A stretch of 13,970 bases of DNA from CAYMDD01 sp964409675 (lineage in GTDB: Bacteria > Pseudomonadota > Alphaproteobacteria > Rickettsiales > SXRF01), in contig CAYPEF010000059.1 in NCBI GenBank assembly GCA_964409675.1, positions 1 to 13,970 on the forward strand, given 5' to 3'. A program made the position numbers and the translations under genes. Under the pieces are notes generated by a model. It saw only the letters and a list, made by a program, of their open reading frames with translations. It searched no databases and was not told the DNA's origin. The first letter of the stretch is position 1, and each line of letters begins with the position of its first letter. Of this stretch, positions 7,068 to 13,970 are shown one piece after another.

Positions 7068-7992
7068 GCGCATTCGCGTATCAGGCAATTGCCTTACCTA
7101 TGCAGGAAAAGAATATCGCTGCGCCACCGGCAAGGGCGGCATCATATCCGCCGATCTAAAACGCGAGGGCGACGGCGGCACCCCCATCGGCATCTACCCG
7201 CTGCGCGAATGCTGGTACCGCGCCGATCGCCTGAGCGCACCCGCCACCTTGCTGCCACGGCGCATCATCACGCCCGGGGATAAATGGTGCGATGATCAGG
7301 TGCATCCCTGGTATAATCGGCATTTTATATTCCCTTCCTCCTTCACGGGGGAGGGTCAGGGAGGGGGTGAACCGCCCAAGCTTCTGCCCTTGGCGAGGCA
7401 ACTCCGCCAGAACATGACACAGGCGGAAAAAATCCTCTGGTATCATCTGCGTGCGCACCGTTTTGAAAAATACGGCTTCCGGCGTCAGCGCCCAATGAGA
7501 GCAGGCTATATTGCCGATTTCGTCTGCCCGAAAAAAAAACTGATAGTCGAGGTGGACGGCGGACAGCATGCGGACAGTAAAGAGGATGCCCTCACGGATG
7601 ATTATTTTATCCGCCAGGGATACCGCGTGCTGCGGTTTTGGAATGATGAAGTAGATACGCAATTAGAAAGCGTGCTGGAACGTATTTTATCTACACTGGA
7701 TACCATGCCTGTTCTCACCCCCTCCCTAACCCTCCCCCCTGCAGGGGGAGGGGATGTTGCGGTGCCTGCGTCGTATGAGGAGTTGTGGCGCGAGGGTCAT
7801 GTGTATGATGTCGTTATACCGCTTGGCTATAATGACTCCCCCGTCATCCCCGGCAAGGGAAGCGCCATTTTCCTGCATGTGGCGAAGCCGGATTATGCGC
7901 CCACCGAAGGCTGCGTGGCGCTCGCGCTTTCCGACCTGCTGGAACTGCTTTCCGCGCTCGACGCTTCAGCGATGCTGGAAGTAAAAAACTGA
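7060..7992 (+). CDS. L,D-transpeptidase-type protein split by in-frame DUF559 endonuclease
   Basis: One open frame of 310 codons joins two unrelated domains. Residues 1-91 (RIRVSGNCLTYAGKEYRC, then DGGTPIGIYPLRE and WCDDQVHPWYNR) and 234-310 (VPASYEELWREGHVYDVV to the end) read as the halves of one YkuD-like L,D-transpeptidase domain. The putative active-site His273 (FLHV) and Cys285 (TEGCVALAL) are both retained. Such enzymes cross-link peptidoglycan in the periplasm, but no signal peptide is visible here. Residues ~107-212 are a DUF559/Vsr-like endonuclease domain (LARQLRQNMTQAEKILWYHL, YIADF with D153, EVDGGQH with E164, D166, H170, then RVLRFWNDEV). Removing residues 92-233 leaves about 168 residues, a normal size for the small transpeptidase family. 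ATG 7060 overlaps the dxs TGA (ATGCCTGA). Whether the chimera folds as both activities, one, or neither cannot be told from sequence. Confidence 0.85.
   Translation: MPERIRVSGNCLTYAGKEYRCATGKGGIISADLKREGDGGTPIGIYPLRECWYRADRLSAPATLLPRRIITPGDKWCDDQVHPWYNRHFIFPSSFTGEGQGGGEPPKLLPLARQLRQNMTQAEKILWYHLRAHRFEKYGFRRQRPMRAGYIADFVCPKKKLIVEVDGGQHADSKEDALTDDYFIRQGYRVLRFWNDEVDTQLESVLERILSTLDTMPVLTPSLTLPPAGGGDVAVPASYEELWREGHVYDVVIPLGYNDSPVIPGKGSAIFLHVAKPDYAPTEGCVALALSDLLELLSALDASAMLEVKN
7331..7370 (-). repeat. Left palindromic repeat of the nuclease cassette
   Basis: Inner part 7347-7370 is the left inverted repeat (starts GGGGGAGGGTCAGGGAGG, ends GGTGA). With CCCTTCCTC (7332-7340) it forms a hairpin of about 9 bp including two G-T pairs and the loop CTTCAC (7341-7346). 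In the host frame it translates to roughly SSFTGEGQGGGE. Confidence 0.75.
7714..7754 (+). repeat. Right palindromic repeat of the nuclease cassette
   Basis: Starts CTCACCCCCTCCCTAACC and ends in a strong hairpin: CCCTC plus CCCCC, centre TGCA (7740-7743), then GGGGGAGGG, with one bulged C. The centre CCCCTGCAGGGG is a perfect 12-bp palindrome. In the host frame it translates to TPSLTLPPAGGG. It is the inverted partner of 7331-7370 and a relative of the repeat in alaS at 12117-12156. Confidence 0.75.
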
Positions 7993-8014
7993 TCACAATT
8001 TCAGTTGCCGCGCA

Positions 8015-8042
8015 TTTAAAAAACTGTAGGCTGCACTATATT
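8015..8042 (+). promoter_or_regulatory. Putative recA promoter
   Basis: TATATT at 8037-8042 is a good -10; TTTAAA at 8015-8020 (16-bp spacer) is only a fair -35. The block GCTGCACTATA (8030-8040) is identical to 1903-1913 at the lon -10. I see no alphaproteobacterial SOS box of the GTTC-N7-GTTC or GAAC-N7-GAAC type between 7993 and 8078, so LexA control is not evident from the sequence. Confidence 0.4.
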
Positions 8043-8078
8043 ATCAGCACTGGTTTTCAACAGAGGATTATCGTCAGT

Positions 8079-9110
<1,032 letters not shown>

Positions 9111-9118
9111 TTTTTCCT

Positions 9119-9136
9119 CCTCCGTGCGGGCGGAGG
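9119..9136. other. Short hairpin after recA
   Basis: CCTCCG (9119-9124) and CGGAGG (9131-9136) form a 6-bp stem with the loop TGCGGG. The T-run TTTTT lies before the stem (9111-9115), not after it, so this is not a standard rho-independent terminator for recA. It may attenuate read-through or stabilise the recA mRNA end. Confidence 0.35.
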
Positions 9137-9188
9137 GCTAAAGTAAGGTGCTGCAATGATCGATTTAACTCACACCATGGAGACGATA

Positions 9189-9455
9189 ATGTTTAGACCG
9201 CTTGTATTAACCGCTTCCGTTTTACTGCTCGCCACTCCCGCCTTCGCTGCCGGCAAGACCTATCAGGTCACCGGCCCGGTTACCGCGCTGGATGACAGCA
9301 AGATCACCGTGCAGAAAGGCAAGGAAAACTGGGAAATCGCGCGCGGCAGCGCGGCAGTGCCGGAAGGCGTGAAAGTAGGTAGCAAGGTGACGGTGCAATA
9401 CACCATGACTGCTGATAGCATCACCGCCAAGGACGCGCCGAAAGGGAAAAAATAA
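9189..9455 (+). CDS. Small exported protein of unknown function
   Basis: The preferred start is ATG 9189, with GGAG at 9179-9182 six bases upstream. It gives 88 residues beginning MFRPLVLTASVLLLATPAFA, a typical Sec signal peptide with a signal peptidase I site after AFA. In-frame ATGs at 9156 and 9177 would put polar residues before the signal peptide and are less likely. The mature part (about 68 residues) is rich in short beta-type segments (TYQVTGPVTALDDSKITVQ, then VKVGSKVTVQYTM) and resembles small periplasmic beta-barrel or OB-like domains of the DUF5666 sort. That similarity is by eye only. It ends in a lysine-rich tail (PKGKK). The next gene starts 5 nt after the stop, so the two are probably co-transcribed. 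Confidence 0.7.
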   Translation: MFRPLVLTASVLLLATPAFAAGKTYQVTGPVTALDDSKITVQKGKENWEIARGSAAVPEGVKVGSKVTVQYTMTADSITAKDAPKGKK

Positions 9456-9460
9456 CCCGG

Positions 9461-10156
9461 ATGGATTCCCCTGCCCTCATCCTGTTGCCCGGTCTTGACG
9501 GCAGGGGACCTTTTTTTGAAACGCTGATTGCCGCCTTGCCGACAGACTTGCGCACGCAGACTTTTTCCTATCCCGATACGCCCATGGGGTATGAGGAACT
9601 GGCGGCGTATGTTACTGAACGCATGGATACCAACGCACCGTTCGTGCTGCTTGGCGAATCGTTCGGCGGGCCGCTCGCCACACGGCTGGCCGCTTCCGGG
9701 CTGCCAGGGCTGAGAGGGCTTATTCTTGCCGCCACATTCAGCATTCCGCCGCTGCCGGCATGGGTGATCAGGAAGCTCGCCGCCGGTTATCCGTGGCTGA
9801 TCCGCAGCCCTTACGCACCCAGCATCATCAATTACTTTCTCTATAACGGCCGTCATATCCTCGGTGCGCAGGAACTGACCGACATCTTCCGCGCCCAGTC
9901 GGATGCGGCGGTGCTGAAGCGCATCGACGAAGTGGCGAACGCGCATACCACTGACGCCCTGCTCTCCCTGCCCTGCCCGGTGCTGGCGCTGAGCGCCAAG
10001 CAGGACCGGATCGTGCTGCGCAATTACCCGAAAGACACGTTCGATACCGCCAAACAGCGGGAAATGCTTATTTTTCCCGCCTCGCATGCGCTGTTGCACG
10101 ATCAAACCGTTGCCTGCGCAAAGCGCATTTCGGACTTTATTCAAAGCGTTAAATAG
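9461..10156 (+). CDS. Alpha/beta-fold hydrolase
   Basis: This 231-residue protein has the layout of a small alpha/beta hydrolase. LILLPGLDG (6-14) supplies the first strand and the oxyanion loop, the nucleophile elbow is GESFGG (65-70, Ser67), the acid is probably Asp182 (SAKQDRIV), and the His is His209 (PASHALL). A short helical cap lies around 95-160. No signal peptide is seen, so it is probably cytoplasmic. The substrate cannot be deduced; esterase, thioesterase or lipase-like activity are all possible. The ATG follows the previous stop by 5 nt, with AAAGGGA (9441-9447) inside the upstream gene as a distant ribosome binding site. This points to one operon with the exported protein. Confidence 0.85.
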   Translation: MDSPALILLPGLDGRGPFFETLIAALPTDLRTQTFSYPDTPMGYEELAAYVTERMDTNAPFVLLGESFGGPLATRLAASGLPGLRGLILAATFSIPPLPAWVIRKLAAGYPWLIRSPYAPSIINYFLYNGRHILGAQELTDIFRAQSDAAVLKRIDEVANAHTTDALLSLPCPVLALSAKQDRIVLRNYPKDTFDTAKQREMLIFPASHALLHDQTVACAKRISDFIQSVK

Positions 10157-10183
10157 CGTATGGCATAAGCCGAACAGATGACG

Positions 10184-10215
10184 GGATGACTGATGCTATA
10201 TGCAACAAGTCATCC
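10184..10215. other. 8-bp perfect inverted repeat before YCII gene
   Basis: GGATGACT (10184-10191) and AGTCATCC (10208-10215) are perfect complements around 16 nt. No T-run follows, so it is a poor terminator. It sits in the 91-nt gap between the hydrolase and the YCII gene and could be an operator or an mRNA-processing stem; CTATAT inside the loop is a possible -10. Confidence 0.4.
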
Positions 10216-10247
10216 ATTCATCCGGTCACTCATTAAAGGCGACGCAT

Positions 10248-10559
10248 ATGCAATTCATGGTTCTGGCATACGATGGCACCGATGACGGCGCAACTGCGCG
10301 GCGCATGGCTGCGCGCGAGGCGCATCTCGCCACCATCGCCGATTATAAGCAGCGCGGCCACATGATCCTCGGCGCGGCGCTGCAAAATGCCGAAGGTCAG
10401 ATGAACGGCTCCGTGCTGGTGGTGGATTTCCCCACGCGCGAGGCGCTGGACCAGTGGCTTGAATCCGACCCATACGTCACCGGCGGCGTCTGGCAAACCA
10501 TCAGCGTCACGCCGTGCGCAGTGGCGCCTTCGTTTAAACATCTGTTACCATCAGCCTGA
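10248..10559 (+). CDS. YCII-family (YciI-like) protein
   Basis: The ATG at 10248 has AAAGG (10235-10239) eight bases upstream and yields 103 residues beginning MQFMVLAYDG, the usual YCII-family N-terminus. An in-frame ATG at 10200 would add 16 residues unlike the family and lacks a ribosome binding site. The ferredoxin-like alpha/beta fold is recognisable from REAHLATIADYKQRG (conserved His26) and VVDFPTREALDQWLESDPYV (conserved Asp74), a His/Asp pair proposed as the active site in this family. The family may have hydrolase or dehydrochlorinase-like activities; no substrate can be named here. It is short, cytoplasmic and probably dimeric by family analogy. alaS starts 5 nt after its stop, so the two are likely co-transcribed. 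Confidence 0.85.
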   Translation: MQFMVLAYDGTDDGATARRMAAREAHLATIADYKQRGHMILGAALQNAEGQMNGSVLVVDFPTREALDQWLESDPYVTGGVWQTISVTPCAVAPSFKHLLPSA

Positions 10560-10564
10560 AACTC

Positions 10565-13267
<2,703 letters not shown>

Positions 13268-13297
13268 TTCTATTTTTACTCGAAAGTAGCACTTCCT

Positions 13298-13948
13298 ATG
13301 AGCATTACAGAATCCAATAAACAACTAGCTGCCGATATTGAAGACTTTGCACATAAGGCAGCAAAGCCCGGCAACCCGGATACCATTACTTTTAAGGCGG
13401 AAATGAAGGAATTATGCACTGAGCTAAGAGAGGGTGGTAACCTGGCTTTGTATAATGAACTTTCTGATCTCTTAGGTGCCGTCAATGCAATCAGGCGTAC
13501 AGGCAAATGTGATGATAAAATTGCTAAGAAAGCCTTAGGTAACCACGCCCTAATTATGGAAAAAGTAATTGACCATATTTCATCTACCCATACTGATCTA
13601 TTTAGTGAAGCTCCAGAATATCGGAAAGCAATTGATGCCGCTTCGCGTCCTGATGTACTTAAAAAAACGCGACGGAATCTCACCGCTCCCGATATACCAG
13701 ATGCCCTGCGTTTAGTAGATGCAGAAGGAGCGCAGCATGATACTGGCTCACCTTTGACTAGCAGTCAGCATACTCCAACTAGCCCAAGTATGGCTGCATC
13801 GGACTTACAGCAATATGATGAAAATCGTCGCGCAGATGCAAATGTTTTATCAGAACAATATAAAAATGAACTTGCTCCAAGCTTTGATAAACTATGCCGC
13901 AATCTTGGAATCCATTCAACCAGATCTGGCCCTAATAAGAGCACTTAA
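13298..13948 (+). CDS. Unrecognised 216-aa protein
   Basis: The frame runs from ATG 13298 to TAA 13946-13948. I recognise no family. Residues 1-130 are charged and probably all-helical (ADIEDFAHKAA, FKAEMKELCTELREGG, ALYNELSDLLG, IMEKVIDHIS). Residues 148-168 form a Ser/Thr/Pro-rich linker (DTGSPLTSSQHTPTSPS), and a short helical segment (170-203) leads to a polar tail. Cysteines are at 40, 71 and 200. No signal peptide or membrane span is visible. The gene is clearly AT-richer than alaS just upstream and has a strong promoter of its own, but no convincing ribosome binding site (GAAAG lies about 11 nt upstream). In composition it resembles the two unknown genes at the left end of the window. 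Confidence 0.6.
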   Translation: MSITESNKQLAADIEDFAHKAAKPGNPDTITFKAEMKELCTELREGGNLALYNELSDLLGAVNAIRRTGKCDDKIAKKALGNHALIMEKVIDHISSTHTDLFSEAPEYRKAIDAASRPDVLKKTRRNLTAPDIPDALRLVDAEGAQHDTGSPLTSSQHTPTSPSMAASDLQQYDENRRADANVLSEQYKNELAPSFDKLCRNLGIHSTRSGPNKST

Positions 13949-13970
13949 TTTATTATGCGATGAATTTAAA

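Larger units (their letters stand above)
7331..7754 (+). mobile_element. DUF559 nuclease cassette bounded by inverted palindromic repeats
   Basis: The nuclease-coding insert is flanked by 24-bp inverted repeats: 7347-7370 on the left and 7715-7738 on the right, identical at 23 of 24 positions when one is reverse-complemented (the right copy starts TCACCCCCTCCCTAACCC). Outside each repeat the sequence folds back to form a hairpin, 7332-7355 on the left and 7730-7753 on the right. The boundaries drawn here are the outer hairpin edges; the exact insertion points and any target duplication are not resolved. The insert keeps the host frame open throughout. It contains no transposase. The arrangement suggests a unit mobilised with, or by, the DUF559 nuclease, which is inference. 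Confidence 0.6.

Noticed and set aside
7060..7992. Intein in the transpeptidase gene
   Set aside because: The insert has no Cys/Ser splice junction or terminal His-Asn motif, and its ends are translated palindromic repeats, so protein splicing is not supported.
8052..8065. CTG-N8-CAG in the recA leader as a LexA box
   Set aside because: The E. coli-type box needs CTG-N10-CAG; the spacing here is 8, and the motif is also not the alphaproteobacterial type.
9119..9136. Hairpin after recA as an intrinsic terminator
   Set aside because: The T-run lies before the stem on the plus strand, so it does not form a U-tract after the hairpin. I keep it only as an unassigned hairpin.

Overview
The window looks like chromosomal DNA of an alphaproteobacterium. 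The Lon, DXS, RecA and AlaRS sequences, the recA-alaS neighbourhood, and an L,D-transpeptidase-like protein of a type I associate with alphaproteobacteria all point that way. The order cannot be fixed from the sequence. The conserved genes (about 1950-13267) are GC-rich. Both ends of the window carry visibly AT-richer genes that I cannot assign to any family.

Layout. 1-452 is the 5' part of an unrecognised minus-strand gene that runs off the left edge. 453-811 is an AT-rich divergent intergenic region with a 13-bp tandem repeat, a short palindrome and a good promoter. 812-1564 is an unrecognised plus-strand gene. 1604-1688 is tRNA-Leu(UAG) on the minus strand, with encoded CCA and its own promoter. 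From here the core genes run on the plus strand: lon (1950-4370), a small membrane-anchored proline-rich protein (4469-5026), dxs (5142-7067), an L,D-transpeptidase-type gene overlapping the dxs stop by 8 nt (7060-7992), recA (8079-9110), a small exported protein (9189-9455), an alpha/beta hydrolase (9461-10156), a YCII-family protein (10248-10559) and alaS (10565-13267). A promoter at the 3' end of alaS drives a last unrecognised AT-rich gene (13298-13948).

How the genes work together. lon (protein quality control) and recA (recombination and DNA damage response) have promoters that share an 11-bp block at the -10 region. dxs starts the MEP isoprenoid pathway, which supplies the lipid carrier for peptidoglycan. 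The translationally coupled transpeptidase-type gene would act on peptidoglycan. The small genes between recA and alaS form two tight pairs with 5-nt gaps.

The most notable feature is a mobile-looking sequence family. The transpeptidase-type ORF is split by an in-frame insert that encodes a DUF559/Vsr-like endonuclease domain, bounded by 24-bp inverted repeats (23 of 24 matching) whose outer sides form C/T-G/A-rich hairpins. A single repeat of the same family, without a nuclease, sits in frame in the editing region of alaS. Together they resemble an autonomous nuclease-bearing copy and a solo palindromic derivative that both insert into essential or conserved ORFs without breaking the frame. 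This interpretation is inference; the repeats and the open frames are directly visible.
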